Shown here: piece after piece, positions 23,023-31,940 of the stretch
Layout: each line of letters starts with the position of its first letter
Numbering within the stretch: position 1 is the first letter of the stretch
Source of the DNA: UMGS1781 sp045650705
GTDB lineage: Bacteria > Bacillota > Clostridia > TANB77 > CAG-508
NCBI GenBank assembly: GCA_045650705.1
Contig: JAZRRK010000057.1
Location: 1-47,399, forward strand
Length of the DNA: 47,399 bases
Reading direction: 5' to 3'
Translations under genes and position numbers: made by a program
Notes under the pieces: generated by a model
Seen by the model: the letters and a program-made list of their open reading frames with translations, nothing else
Databases searched by the model: none
Told to the model about the DNA's origin: nothing

Positions 23023-24162
23023 TTATCTATACATTAGTGATGCATTTGATATTTTTAGTGTTAATGCTATTCCTACTATTAATAATACTGCTATGAAAAA
23101 CACTATTCCAAGTAGAATTTTAAAAACACCTGACATTTGGTTTATAATATTTACTATTTTTTTATCTGCTAATGGTTCACTTATTGCTCCTGTTAAACTA
23201 TATAATACACTTAATACTGTTAATTTTATTATTGGTGCTACACATATTGCCGTAACTATTATTATACCTACAAATCCAATTGAATTTTTTATTAATGATG
23301 TGGCTCCTAGAACTGTATCTACTGAATCTCCTAAAGCCTTCCCTACCACTGGAATAAATGTAGATGCAGCTGATTTTATTCCTTTTAATGTTATTCCATC
23401 CACACTACTAGTTAGAGTTCCTTCTAAAGATAAAACTCCTACAAATATTGTTATTACAAATCCTAAAAACCAAGTAACACTTGATTTAAAAAATTTAGCT
23501 AAATTTCCTAGTTGTATTTTATCTGATATATTTGAAACTATTGTAAGTACCATTGCAACTGTTATAATTGGCAACACTACTATATTAATTATATTTCCTA
23601 TAAATATTATTGCAAAAATTAATATTGGTTGTATTATTGTTCCTGTTGCAACTTGTCCAGTTGCTGTTATTAATGCAATTAGTATTGGTACTAATGTGTT
23701 TATGAATCCTACTAAATTAGATATTGTTTCTTGTATGGATGATATTATGCTTGAAAAACTACTCATCATTATTGTTACTATTAATATATATTCTACAAAG
23801 TATGCTATTTTTGAAACACTATCATTTCCTAAATTTTCGCATATGCTTTTTAATATACTATGTACCAAAATTATTACTAATATACTACCCATAGTTGTAA
23901 TTCCTGCTACAACTTCTTCTCCAAGTAATGATATTAATATTTTATATAAAAATTTATTGTCTACTTCTCCTGTTAAACTTTTTGTTATTAGTTGTTCAAC
24001 ATCTAATTCTGGAAATGTTTCTTTTGTGTATTTTTCTCCTTCTGATATAAATGCTCCTAAATTTAAAATTTCAAGTTGTTCATTAATTACCACATCTGTT
24101 GCTACTGAAGAATTTGGTGCTATAATTATAAATAGAATTAACAAAACTAAAATCTTTTTCAT
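23023..24162 (-). CDS. spoIIIAE: Stage III sporulation protein AE
   Basis: 379 residues: signal peptide (KKILVLLILFIIIAPNSSVA), an extracytoplasmic segment, then about eight membrane helices with the conserved FIPVVGKALGDSVDTVLGA near residue 270. AE is the polytopic membrane component of the SpoIIIA-SpoIIQ complex. It lies in operon order between AF and AD. Confidence 0.93.
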   Translation of the reverse strand: MKKILVLLILFIIIAPNSSVATDVVINEQLEILNLGAFISEGEKYTKETFPELDVEQLITKSLTGEVDNKFLYKILISLLGEEVVAGITTMGSILVIILVHSILKSICENLGNDSVSKIAYFVEYILIVTIMMSSFSSIISSIQETISNLVGFINTLVPILIALITATGQVATGTIIQPILIFAIIFIGNIINIVVLPIITVAMVLTIVSNISDKIQLGNLAKFFKSSVTWFLGFVITIFVGVLSLEGTLTSSVDGITLKGIKSAASTFIPVVGKALGDSVDTVLGATSLIKNSIGFVGIIIVTAICVAPIIKLTVLSVLYSLTGAISEPLADKKIVNIINQMSGVFKILLGIVFFIAVLLIVGIALTLKISNASLMYR

Positions 24163-24172
24163 ATTCCCTCTT

Positions 24173-24559
24173 TTATGGAATTATTTTCATTATAGTTTCT
24201 AGTAGTCCTGAAATTATTGGAATTGACATACTTATTATTATTATTTTACCTCCAAAATCAACTTTACTCGCTATTGCATTTTCTCCAGAGTCTTTACATA
24301 TGCTTACTGCAAATTCTGTAAGTATTGCAATACCTGTTATTTTTAGAAGTATAGATAAGTATTGTGCATTCATCCCACTTTTTTTGCTAAGATTACTTAA
24401 AAGATTTATTATGCCTGTTATTTTATCTAGCATTAAAAATATTATAAGTGCTCCAGCAAAAAGTGTAACATATAATGCGAATTCAGGCTTGTACTGTCTT
24501 AGTATTATAATAATTATTAATGCCATTATTCCTATACCTATAATTTTAATTATATCCAT
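24173..24559 (-). CDS. spoIIIAD: Stage III sporulation protein AD
   Basis: 128 residues, four membrane helices. LRQYKPEFALYVTLFAGALI, YLSILLKITGIAILTEFAVS and CKDSGENAIASKVDFGGKII are hallmark stretches. A small membrane component of the forespore channel complex, 10 bases after AC. Confidence 0.93.
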   Translation of the reverse strand: MDIIKIIGIGIMALIIIIILRQYKPEFALYVTLFAGALIIFLMLDKITGIINLLSNLSKKSGMNAQYLSILLKITGIAILTEFAVSICKDSGENAIASKVDFGGKIIIISMSIPIISGLLETIMKIIP

Positions 24560-24569
24560 TTTTTCTCCT

Positions 24570-24764
24570 TTATAGGTTAAATATTACTCTAACACTGTTA
24601 AATAACGCACTTATTTCTTTTATAACTATTGATAATACTATTACTACTCCTGCTAGTGTTGTCATCATTGCTTGGTCTTCTCTTCCTGCTCTTACTAATA
24701 CTTGATGTAATACTGCTACTAATATTCCTATTGCAGCTATTTTAAATAATAAATCTATTTCCAT
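24570..24764 (-). CDS. spoIIIAC: Stage III sporulation protein AC
   Basis: 64 residues, two membrane helices joined by VLVRAGREDQAMMTTLAG, the family signature. The usual length for AC. It lies between AB and AD in the conserved order. Confidence 0.94.
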   Translation of the reverse strand: MEIDLLFKIAAIGILVAVLHQVLVRAGREDQAMMTTLAGVVIVLSIVIKEISALFNSVRVIFNL

Positions 24765-24784
24765 AACCTACCTACCTCTCGATT

Positions 24785-25294
24785 TTATATTAAAACAATA
24801 ACAATGCTTAATCCTATAATTACACCTAATTTTGTATACATGGTTTCATTTTTTTCTCTAGCTCTCTCTGCTTTTTTTATTTGTTCATCTATAAATGCTG
24901 ATGTAATCTCTATTTGGCTTATCTGTCCCTGCAGGTCTGTTTTACCTAACATTTTACTTAAATCTTTTAATATACTTTTATCTTCCACTGTTATGTTTAA
25001 TAAATCAACATCTATTGCTTTTGTCCATGCTTCACCTGCAGTACAAAATTTCATATTATTACTTGCTATTTTAAAAATACTTCCTATGTCTGGATTTATA
25101 CTATTAGATATTTGCTCAAAAATTTCTGGTATTGGCTCATATGTAAATTTTATTTTTGCTTTAAACATATTTAGCGCATTCTTAAATTCTTTTAACTCCT
25201 CTACTCTATACACATATTTCCTTGATTTTAGTATTCCTATCATTGAGCATGTTAAAAATATAAAACTATAAATTAATATTTTTACTGCTAACAT
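24785..25294 (-). CDS. spoIIIAB: Stage III sporulation protein AB
   Basis: 169 residues with an N-terminal helix (IYSFIFLTCSMIGIL), a soluble helical middle like GspF/pilus inner-membrane proteins (RVEELKEFKNALNMFKAKI) and a C-terminal membrane helix. Its start overlaps the end of AA by seven bases, typical of translational coupling. Confidence 0.9.
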   Translation of the reverse strand: MLAVKILIYSFIFLTCSMIGILKSRKYVYRVEELKEFKNALNMFKAKIKFTYEPIPEIFEQISNSINPDIGSIFKIASNNMKFCTAGEAWTKAIDVDLLNITVEDKSILKDLSKMLGKTDLQGQISQIEITSAFIDEQIKKAERAREKNETMYTKLGVIIGLSIVIVLI

Positions 25295-26200
25295 ACTTTT
25301 TCTTCCACCTCTATTAATCTTTCTTGTTTGTTTTTTCTTAAGAAAATTACTTTTTCAATAATATTCTGATTTATAAGTCCTCTTAATGTTGGATTTTTTA
25401 CTAAGTCTTCTCTATTGTTTCCATGTGCTGTAAAAATTCCTTTCACGCCCGAACTTACAGCTTCTTTTATTGCCTCAACATCATTTATTGTACCTATTTC
25501 ATCTGCTGCAATTACTTGTGGCGACATTGACCTTATTAACATTTTTATTCCTATTGGTTTTGGTACATTTTCTAAGACATCTGTTCTAATTCCTATATCA
25601 TTTTGAGGTATTCCTTTATATAGTGCAGAAATTTCTCCTCTTTCATCCACTACTCCTGTATTCATACCTCTGAAATTTATTTCCTCAATACCATTACTTA
25701 TGTTTCTTATAATATCTCTAAGCAATGTTGTTTTTCCGAACTCCTGGTGGAGAGATTATAAGGGTATTATATATAGTATTATTTTCTAAATTTAATATGT
25801 ATCTTAATACTTTATTACTACATCCTACTACCTGTCTTGCTATTCTAAAATTTATACTTGATATGTATTTTATGTTTATAACTTTTCCATTCTCAATTAC
25901 GCAATTTCCACTTATTCCTATTCTGTGTCCTCCTTTAACTGTTATATATCCATTACATATTTCGTTTTGATATGAGTATATAGAATTTTCACATATTATC
26001 TGTATTGTTTCTATTATGTCTTCATACTTTACTCTAGTATTTAAAATCTTAGATTTATCAGTATATTTTAGCTCTACTATACCATTACTTCTTATTCTTA
26101 TTTCCTCTATTTTATTAATTTCTTCTATTGTTTGTCCTTTTAGATTTTCTTTTAAAAGATTAACAATATTTTTAGAAAAATAATTTAATATCCCTTGCAT
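25288..26200 (-). pseudogene. spoIIIAA: Stage III sporulation protein AA (ATPase), broken inside Walker A
   Basis: The upstream frame (26200 to 25718) ends LIISPPGV-RKNNIA-stop. The downstream frame (25725 to 25288) begins LLRDIIRNISNGIE and continues through VVDERGEISAL, the EIGTINDVEA acidic strand and GVKGIFTAHG. Deleting one C (plus-strand G at 25738) restores PPGVGKTTLLRDI, a perfect P-loop, and a ~303-residue PilT-like secretion ATPase. As written, the protein cannot bind ATP. First gene of the spoIIIA operon. Confidence 0.88.
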
Positions 26201-26297
26201 ATATACTCCTTAAAATACTACTCTTTAATATATATATGCTCGGGATATTAATTTTAGAACTAAATTATTTGAAAACTTACTTTTTGAAATATTTTCA

Positions 26298-27077
26298 TCA
26301 TTGGGATATTTTTTTAGCATGTAATACTACTCTATATTTATTATTATTTGCGCATGTAGATAGAGTCAAAATACTATCTTCGCTTGTTGTTTCAATATTA
26401 AAGTCTTTTACACTTCTAGATTTTACTGTGTTTATAAATTTTGTAAATTCTGTTTCGTTTGTAAAGCTTGTTTGTATATAATAGTCTTCTACTTTTATTT
26501 GATATACTGAAAATACTTCGTATATAATTTTTTCATTTTCTGTTATGAATATTATTTTGTAATTTTCTGGATTATTATACCATTCTTCTTTTATTACATT
26601 TTTCAGACTTCCAAACATTGAATCGTCTCTTACATTATGTCCGTATATTACTAAATTTTTATCTGTTCCATCTAATTTGTTTTTGTAATCTGCAAAAATC
26701 CAACCTGATGAATTATATTTTTTCTCAAAATTATGTGCTAAATAATAATCATTATTGTTTGATTGTACAACTGTATATTCTATATTTGTTCCATTTACTT
26801 TTATCCATCCAACTGTGTCTGAATTTTTTTCTTTTAATTCTTCGAAATTTACTATATATTTATCTTGAACATTTTCTTCGTTTTCGTTTACAGTTATACT
26901 TTTTGATATTTCTTGCTTTATTTTATCGTTTTCTTTGTTGCTTAAATACCATTTTATTATATTGCTCACAGATATTATAAACAGTAAAATAAAAGTTAAT
27001 AATATTATTATATAAATTAAATTTATTAATTTTTGTTTTACTGTTTTTTTAGGTTTCTCTTTATAACGCTTTGCCAT
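26298..27077 (-). CDS. srtB: Class B sortase
   Basis: 259 residues: basic N-terminus, one membrane span (~18-42), then the sortase barrel. Catalytic residues visible: His in LVIYGHN (~148), Cys in LTLSTCA (~239) and Arg in NKYRVVLHAKK (~246). The inserted helix region and the TLSTC form fit class B. It cuts sorting motifs of the NPxTx kind and links proteins to peptidoglycan. The gene before it encodes a surface protein with NPTTG, its likely substrate. It ends in TGA, rare in this window. Confidence 0.9.
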   Translation of the reverse strand: MAKRYKEKPKKTVKQKLINLIYIIILLTFILLFIISVSNIIKWYLSNKENDKIKQEISKSITVNENEENVQDKYIVNFEELKEKNSDTVGWIKVNGTNIEYTVVQSNNNDYYLAHNFEKKYNSSGWIFADYKNKLDGTDKNLVIYGHNVRDDSMFGSLKNVIKEEWYNNPENYKIIFITENEKIIYEVFSVYQIKVEDYYIQTSFTNETEFTKFINTVKSRSVKDFNIETTSEDSILTLSTCANNNKYRVVLHAKKISQ

Positions 27078-27103
27078 ATAACTTTTTATCTCCTTTACGA
27101 AAC

Positions 27104-27128
27104 AAGACTAGCAATGTTTGCTAGTCTT
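27104..27128 (-). terminator. Terminator after the NPTTG surface protein
   Basis: AAGACTAGCA-AACAT-TGCTAGTCTT on the minus strand, followed by GTTTCG, so the T-run is short. Confidence 0.65.
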
Positions 27129-27156
27129 GCTATATAGAAAATGCTTTCTTAATTAA

Positions 27157-29043
27157 TTATTTTTTTAAGCTATTTCTTTTTTTGATTATAACAACTGATG
27201 CTATACCTACTACTGCTACTACTAATGTAACAACATATAGTACTATATTATCTCCTGTTGTTGGATTGTCTCCTTTATCTTCTGGTTTTTCATCATCTTT
27301 TTTATCATCTTGCTCTAATTTTTCGTCTTCATCTTTTTTACCGTCTTCTTCTAATTTTTCGTCTTCACTAGCTCCTGGTAGACTTCCAGTTGTTTCAACA
27401 TCTTTATATGCTATAGCATATGTAGAGAATAGATTAGAACCAAATTCTACTTTTCCGTCTTTTTCTTCCACTTCCCATACATCAATTAAACCATTATGGT
27501 TTCTGATTATGAAGTATTTTCTTACAAATCCATCTTCTACCTTATCGTCTAATATTTCTTGTGGTATTGCTACTGTGAATTTTATTTCTTCTTCTACTTC
27601 TTCTAAGTTAGTAAGATGTTCTTTTGTTTCTTTGTTTTTAACAGATATTACTATATCTATATATTTAGCTACTTTTAAATCTGCTACTTCTTTATTAGCA
27701 GCTTCTTCTATTTCTTTCTTTTCATCTTCTGGTATTACTACTGTGTCATCAAAAAGCACTTCTACTTTTACATCATTATTTGCAATTATATCAGCTAAAT
27801 CTGGATCATTTTTTATAAGTTCTTTTAGTGACTCTTCTAGCATTTCATCTAACTCTTCTGATTTTTCAACATTTTCTGGTACTACAACTTCTAGAACTAC
27901 TTCCTCTTCTTCTACTTCTTCCTCTTCTTCTACTACTGGTAATTTTTCAAATGTTGGTATTATAGTTACTTCACTATCGAAAAGCATTACAAAACTTGTT
28001 TCAAAGTCGTTTGTAGTACTTTCTTCATCCATAATGTTTCCACCCATACCTTGGTCTCCACATTCTAATGAAACAATTTTATATCCATCATTAACTTTGA
28101 CAGTTACTTTTACAGTTTCACCGTATTGTGCTGATTTTTTATCAACTGTAACTGTTCCACCTTCTGATTCTTCTGGATCAACAGTTATTTTAATTTTTTC
28201 TGTTGATTTAACTACATATTGTTCATTAACAAATGGACAGAATAATCCTTCTGCTAAGTATGCTGTTACATCAGTAGAATATGTTCCACCATTAATTGTT
28301 ATTTGGTTATTTAAGTATTCTTTTGTAATACTTATTTTCCCGTTATGGTTTATACTATTAATTGTTAATGTACTTTTTACATTGTTTTGGTTACTTTCAC
28401 TTATTGTTCCCCATGTTCCAAGCTCTATGTCACCTTTTATTATTCCATAAGTATCTACTGTAACTTGTGCACCATCTGGATATTTTGCTCCTCCATTTGG
28501 AGCCCAACATACATCAAATGCAACTTTGTCTCCTTTTATTGATGTATTTCCCTCAATACTAACTTTACCATTGTTATTACTCATAACATAGTCATTTACT
28601 TCACTTGCTGTTGCATCAAGTGTCATATCTTGTAATGTTAAATTGCTATAATTTTGTACTAATATGTATGCACTTGCACTTTTAAGTGTACCATTCTTAA
28701 ATACTATTGTAGAATCTCTTAATAATTGACATCCATTTGTTTCTGTGTCTTTTGATCCTACTAATGGTTCTGTAACATTATATGTTTTTCCATTAAAATC
28801 AATTACAATGTTAAAGTCTTCTGGAATAACAAATCCTGCTCCATTTTCTTCATCTCTTAATAATTTAATTGTTTTTTGTGAACTATCATTTATATCTTCT
28901 ATTGCTTCTGATATAGATGCATATTCTTTTCCATTCATTTCAACAAGTGGTGTTGAACCTATTCCTTCTGGTTCTGTTGCCAATACAGCTCCTGGTATAA
29001 GTAGAGCCATAATTATTGTTAAACATAACGCTATTTTTTTCAT
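27157..29043 (-). CDS. Large cell-wall-anchored surface protein (NPTTG)
   Basis: 628 residues from the ATG at 29043 (GGAGGGGAG upstream). Signal peptide (KKIALCLTIIMALLIPGAVLA), a pectin-lyase-like region rich in Asn/Gly strands (~40-280), an InlB-B-like repeat (GGTVTVDKKSAQYGETVKVT, ~300-385), a poly-Glu stretch, a helical/charged domain (~400-540), an acidic linker, then NPTTGD, a hydrophobic span and KKRNSLKK. This is a sortase substrate, probably of the adjacent class B enzyme. Ligand unknown; adhesion is a reasonable guess. Confidence 0.85.
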   Translation of the reverse strand: MKKIALCLTIIMALLIPGAVLATEPEGIGSTPLVEMNGKEYASISEAIEDINDSSQKTIKLLRDEENGAGFVIPEDFNIVIDFNGKTYNVTEPLVGSKDTETNGCQLLRDSTIVFKNGTLKSASAYILVQNYSNLTLQDMTLDATASEVNDYVMSNNNGKVSIEGNTSIKGDKVAFDVCWAPNGGAKYPDGAQVTVDTYGIIKGDIELGTWGTISESNQNNVKSTLTINSINHNGKISITKEYLNNQITINGGTYSTDVTAYLAEGLFCPFVNEQYVVKSTEKIKITVDPEESEGGTVTVDKKSAQYGETVKVTVKVNDGYKIVSLECGDQGMGGNIMDEESTTNDFETSFVMLFDSEVTIIPTFEKLPVVEEEEEVEEEEVVLEVVVPENVEKSEELDEMLEESLKELIKNDPDLADIIANNDVKVEVLFDDTVVIPEDEKKEIEEAANKEVADLKVAKYIDIVISVKNKETKEHLTNLEEVEEEIKFTVAIPQEILDDKVEDGFVRKYFIIRNHNGLIDVWEVEEKDGKVEFGSNLFSTYAIAYKDVETTGSLPGASEDEKLEEDGKKDEDEKLEQDDKKDDEKPEDKGDNPTTGDNIVLYVVTLVVAVVGIASVVIIKKRNSLKK

Positions 29044-29064
29044 TTTCTCCCCTCCGTTTTTTAT

Positions 29065-29122
29065 GAGCATATAAATGCTCTTACTCTGGTCACAGTATAT
29101 CACATCATTTTTTTAAAGTAAA
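29065..29122 (-). promoter_or_regulatory. Promoter and hairpin leader of the surface protein
   Basis: TTTACT (29117-29122), 17 bases, TATACT (29094-29099), then the perfect hairpin GAGCAT-TTAT-ATGCTC (29065-29080) just before the ribosome site. Confidence 0.65.
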
Positions 29123-29161
29123 TACTTTTTTTAATTTTTTATAAGTAATTTATTACCAAAT

Positions 29162-29272
29162 AAAGCCCCTTTAACACGGGGGCTGTCAGCGGAGCTGACT
29201 GGGGGTTCTTTTTAGAGCTTTAAGAACCCTCCGTCAGTCCTTCGGACTGCCACCTCCCTTATTAAAGGAGGT
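29162..29272. repeat. Compound palindromic element
   Basis: Several nested inverted repeats: AGCCCC/GGGGGCT, GTCAGC-GGA-GCTGAC, GGGTTCTT/AAGAACCC, AGTCC-TTC-GGACT, and CCTCC/GGAGG. It is GC-rich against an AT-rich background and has no ORF. It looks like the dispersed GTCAG...CTGAC elements I have seen in clostridial genomes; mobility or function is not visible. Confidence 0.6.
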
Positions 29273-29277
29273 TTTCA

Positions 29278-29646
29278 TTATAAAATTTTTATTTTTATTT
29301 CATCATAATCTTTTAATCTATATTTCTGTCTAAAATTTATATCTGAAACTATTTCTATTATTTTTAAATTGTGATCGCCTTGTCCTGTTTGATTTTTTTC
29401 AGCTCGCACTATATATGCTTCTTGTTCTAGTATTTCGCATTTTTTTACTAGTACATTTTGTGTTCCACCGAATTCTTCGGGTTTTATAATCCAATCTGGC
29501 TCTATTACATAATCTTCTTCTAATTTTATATTTAAAGTTCCATGAAATACTTTCATTCCAGTTTTCTTTTCAAATATCTCATCTATTTTACTAACCCACA
29601 TTTTAGCTGTTCCTATTCCACTTGTAACTCTACCTGTTAATACCAT
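29278..29646 (-). CDS. CTP-dependent riboflavin kinase family (DUF120)
   Basis: 122 residues. GRVTSGIGTAKMWV and VFHGTLNIKLEEDYVI are the nucleotide-binding and riboflavin motifs of the archaeal RibK (DUF120) barrel, which makes FMN from riboflavin with CTP. The length fits the catalytic domain alone. AAGGAG precedes the ATG. No other flavin gene is near. Bacterial members exist but are not the usual RibF, so the reaction is inferred by family. Confidence 0.75.
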   Translation of the reverse strand: MVLTGRVTSGIGTAKMWVSKIDEIFEKKTGMKVFHGTLNIKLEEDYVIEPDWIIKPEEFGGTQNVLVKKCEILEQEAYIVRAEKNQTGQGDHNLKIIEIVSDINFRQKYRLKDYDEIKIKIL

Positions 29647-29797
29647 ATTCTTCTCCTTGTATTTTTTCTTGTATTTTATATAAATTATAAAATATTGTCA
29701 ATACTTTTGCATTAATTGCATATATTTGTCTTTTTTTGTTGCATTTATTAGATTTTTGTTTTAAAATATATGTAATATATTTATGGAGGTTATTTTT

Positions 29798-30412
29798 ATG
29801 GAACTTAATCCAATTATTATAGGCATTGCTGGAGGTACTGGTTCTGGAAAAAGTACATTAGCTGATAATATAAAAAAAGAGTTTGCTAATAATATAACTA
29901 TGCTTTCACATGACTATTATTATAAAAGTCATTCTGAACTTTCTTTTGACGAAAGAACAAAATTAAATTTTGACCATCCTGATGCTTTTGATACAGATTT
30001 ACTTATTGAGCATTTATCTGAATTAAAAAATGGTAATACAATTTATAGACCTAATTACTCATTTGTTGAGCATATAAGAGAAGAACAGACTTTTGAAGTA
30101 ATACCTAAAAAAGTTATTTTAGTTGATGGTATTTTAATTTTTGAAAATAAACAATTAAGAGATATGATGGATATAAAAATATTTGTTGATACAGATGCTG
30201 ATATTCGTTTTATTAGAAGATTAGTTAGAGACGTTAGAGATAGAGGTCGTACTATCGATTCTGTTATTGAGCAATACAAGGCTACTGTAAAACCAATGCA
30301 TGAACAATTTGTAGAACCTAGTAAAAAATATGCGGATATTATTGTTCCTGAAGGAGGATATAATCATGTTGCATTAAATATGATTATTGAAAAAATTAGA
30401 AGTATAATATAA
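29798..30412 (+). CDS. udk: Uridine kinase
   Basis: 204 residues from the ATG at 29798 (GGAGG upstream). The P-loop GGTGSGKST (~11), SHDYYYK (substrate strand), NFDHPDAFD (~55), RRLVRDVRDRGR (lid, ~142) and QYKATVKPMHEQFVEPSK place it with uridine/cytidine kinases, which salvage nucleosides to UMP/CMP. A single gene running against its neighbours and sharing a terminator with the convergent sortase. Confidence 0.94.
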   Translation: MELNPIIIGIAGGTGSGKSTLADNIKKEFANNITMLSHDYYYKSHSELSFDERTKLNFDHPDAFDTDLLIEHLSELKNGNTIYRPNYSFVEHIREEQTFEVIPKKVILVDGILIFENKQLRDMMDIKIFVDTDADIRFIRRLVRDVRDRGRTIDSVIEQYKATVKPMHEQFVEPSKKYADIIVPEGGYNHVALNMIIEKIRSII

Positions 30413-30415
30413 AAT

Positions 30416-30443
30416 AAAAAAAGTGGCTTTTGCCACTTTTTTT
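30416..30443 (+). terminator. Bidirectional terminator between udk and sortase
   Basis: AAAAAGTGGC-TTTT-GCCACTTTTTTT is symmetric, so it can end both convergent transcripts. Confidence 0.88.
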
Positions 30444-31146
30444 ATTGAACTCTTGCTAAAATTACTAATCTATTGTTCCCATCATCTGTACAAGTTGATA
30501 ATGAAATTTCTATATTATCTCCTCTATCTCTTGTTATATATTCTGTATCATTTTGTGTTGTTTCGAAAATTTCATATATTGTATATGTTAGAGTTTTTCC
30601 TGATAAATCTGTTATTTTTATTTTATCTCCTGTTGATATTTTTTTATTATTTGAAAAGAATTTTCCATTTCTATAGTTATGACCAATTATTACAACATTC
30701 CCTGGTTTATTCAATTCTGGATTTGTAGGATACATAACTCCCACTGATGTTTCTAGAGCCCCTGCTGATACATCAATTAAAATTGGATATTCAATATTAA
30801 TTTTATCAATTTTAATAGTTCCGATTGTTGGATAATTATTATAATATTTTACTCTTGGTCTTGAACTTGAGTTGCTATTATTATTATCACTTGTTGTGTT
30901 TTCAACAACAGTATTAATTATTGGCTCAACTGTAAGGTTTCCTATTTCATTATTATCAACTACGTTTTCCTCTACATCCTCTGTATCTTCTTTTTGATTA
31001 ATTTCAGCTATTACTCTTTCTTTTTCTTTTTCTTCTTGGTAGTTTTTATATGTATTAATTATTAAAATAGTTGCTATTATTATTATTGCAACAATAACAA
31101 CAATTAAAGCTATTGTTAAAAATGTACTATATTTGCTTTTAAACAT
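30442..31146 (-). CDS. Second sortase (class D/E-like)
   Basis: 234 residues from the ATG at 31146. One membrane span (~10-33), a long low-complexity linker with many Asn/Glu, then the barrel TIGTIKIDKINIEYPIL. His lies in VVIIGHNYRNGKFFS (~155), Cys in ISLSTCTDDG (~220) and Arg in NNRLVILARV. The short barrel without the class B insert points to class D or E. These usually take LPxTG-type signals, so this enzyme is a candidate to anchor the TPATG ubiquitin protein. Confidence 0.85.
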   Translation of the reverse strand: MFKSKYSTFLTIALIVVIVAIIIIATILIINTYKNYQEEKEKERVIAEINQKEDTEDVEENVVDNNEIGNLTVEPIINTVVENTTSDNNNSNSSSRPRVKYYNNYPTIGTIKIDKINIEYPILIDVSAGALETSVGVMYPTNPELNKPGNVVIIGHNYRNGKFFSNNKKISTGDKIKITDLSGKTLTYTIYEIFETTQNDTEYITRDRGDNIEISLSTCTDDGNNRLVILARVQ

Positions 31147-31205
31147 ATGTAACATCCTCTCTTATGATATTTTTCCCTTTCTATATTATATCATAAACTT
31201 TGCAA

Positions 31206-31874
31206 TTACTCAATCTCTGTTAATTCTGCATATTTCTCTTTATTAAATTCTGTATCATACTCAATACCATCAAATATTTCTGGCATATTTTCTTTAAAAT
31301 GAATTAATAAAGGTATCATAACTTGCTCTACCGCTGGATGTGTGTGTTTTGTGCATCTAAGGCTCAATATATGTTTCCACTCTCTTATATTAGCTGTCAT
31401 TGTAACAAGTGCTGCTGTTGAATGTGGCAAAATCATTCTCATTTGGTCAGGTGTTGCTCCTAATTCTGACATTTTCTTATAATGTTCTTCTATTGTATTG
31501 CAAGCTTGTTGCCACTCTTTATAGATATCTGTACCTTCTTCAATATTTACAGGTCTAACAAATTTTATTTGATTATCAAATTTATCTTTGCCATAATTAC
31601 AATATCTAGTACTTTCTATTGAAAAAGATGCGTGTCTATGTCTTGTTAGATCTTTATATACTCCTATATCACAAACCATTCTAATTGTAATTTTTTCATG
31701 TTCTAATATTGATTCATGACCTCTATTTATACAGTTTTTTAATAATGTTTTATAACTTTCATCTGTTATTTTATCTTCTGAGCGATAGCAAGTTCTACAA
31801 GCTCTTTCCAAATTTTTCATTACTTTATTATAATCTACTTTTTCAATTTCAACTTTTGGTTCTACAATTTTCAT
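31206..31874 (-). CDS. thyX: FAD-dependent thymidylate synthase ThyX
   Basis: 222 residues. RHRHASFSIESTRY (ThyX motif RHRxxS plus STRY, ~78-91) and QMRMILPHSTAALVTMT, then NIREWKHILSLRC, define the flavin-dependent enzyme that methylates dUMP with methylene-THF. No thyA is seen in the window. GAAAGGA precedes the ATG. Confidence 0.96.
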   Translation of the reverse strand: MKIVEPKVEIEKVDYNKVMKNLERACRTCYRSEDKITDESYKTLLKNCINRGHESILEHEKITIRMVCDIGVYKDLTRHRHASFSIESTRYCNYGKDKFDNQIKFVRPVNIEEGTDIYKEWQQACNTIEEHYKKMSELGATPDQMRMILPHSTAALVTMTANIREWKHILSLRCTKHTHPAVEQVMIPLLIHFKENMPEIFDGIEYDTEFNKEKYAELTEIE

Positions 31875-31940
31875 ATTAATTTCCTTTCATTTTTGCAAAA
31901 TTTATGGGTAGTTATTTATCTAGCTACCCATATTTAATAT

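Noticed and set aside
23093..24202. 369-codon open frame on the plus strand
   Set aside because: It lies fully opposite spoIIIAE, has no ribosome site, and its length follows from the AT-biased codons of the real gene.
27182..28450. 422-codon Ser/Thr-rich plus-strand frame
   Set aside because: It is the antisense of the NPTTG surface protein; Ser/Thr runs mirror its Glu and Val codons.
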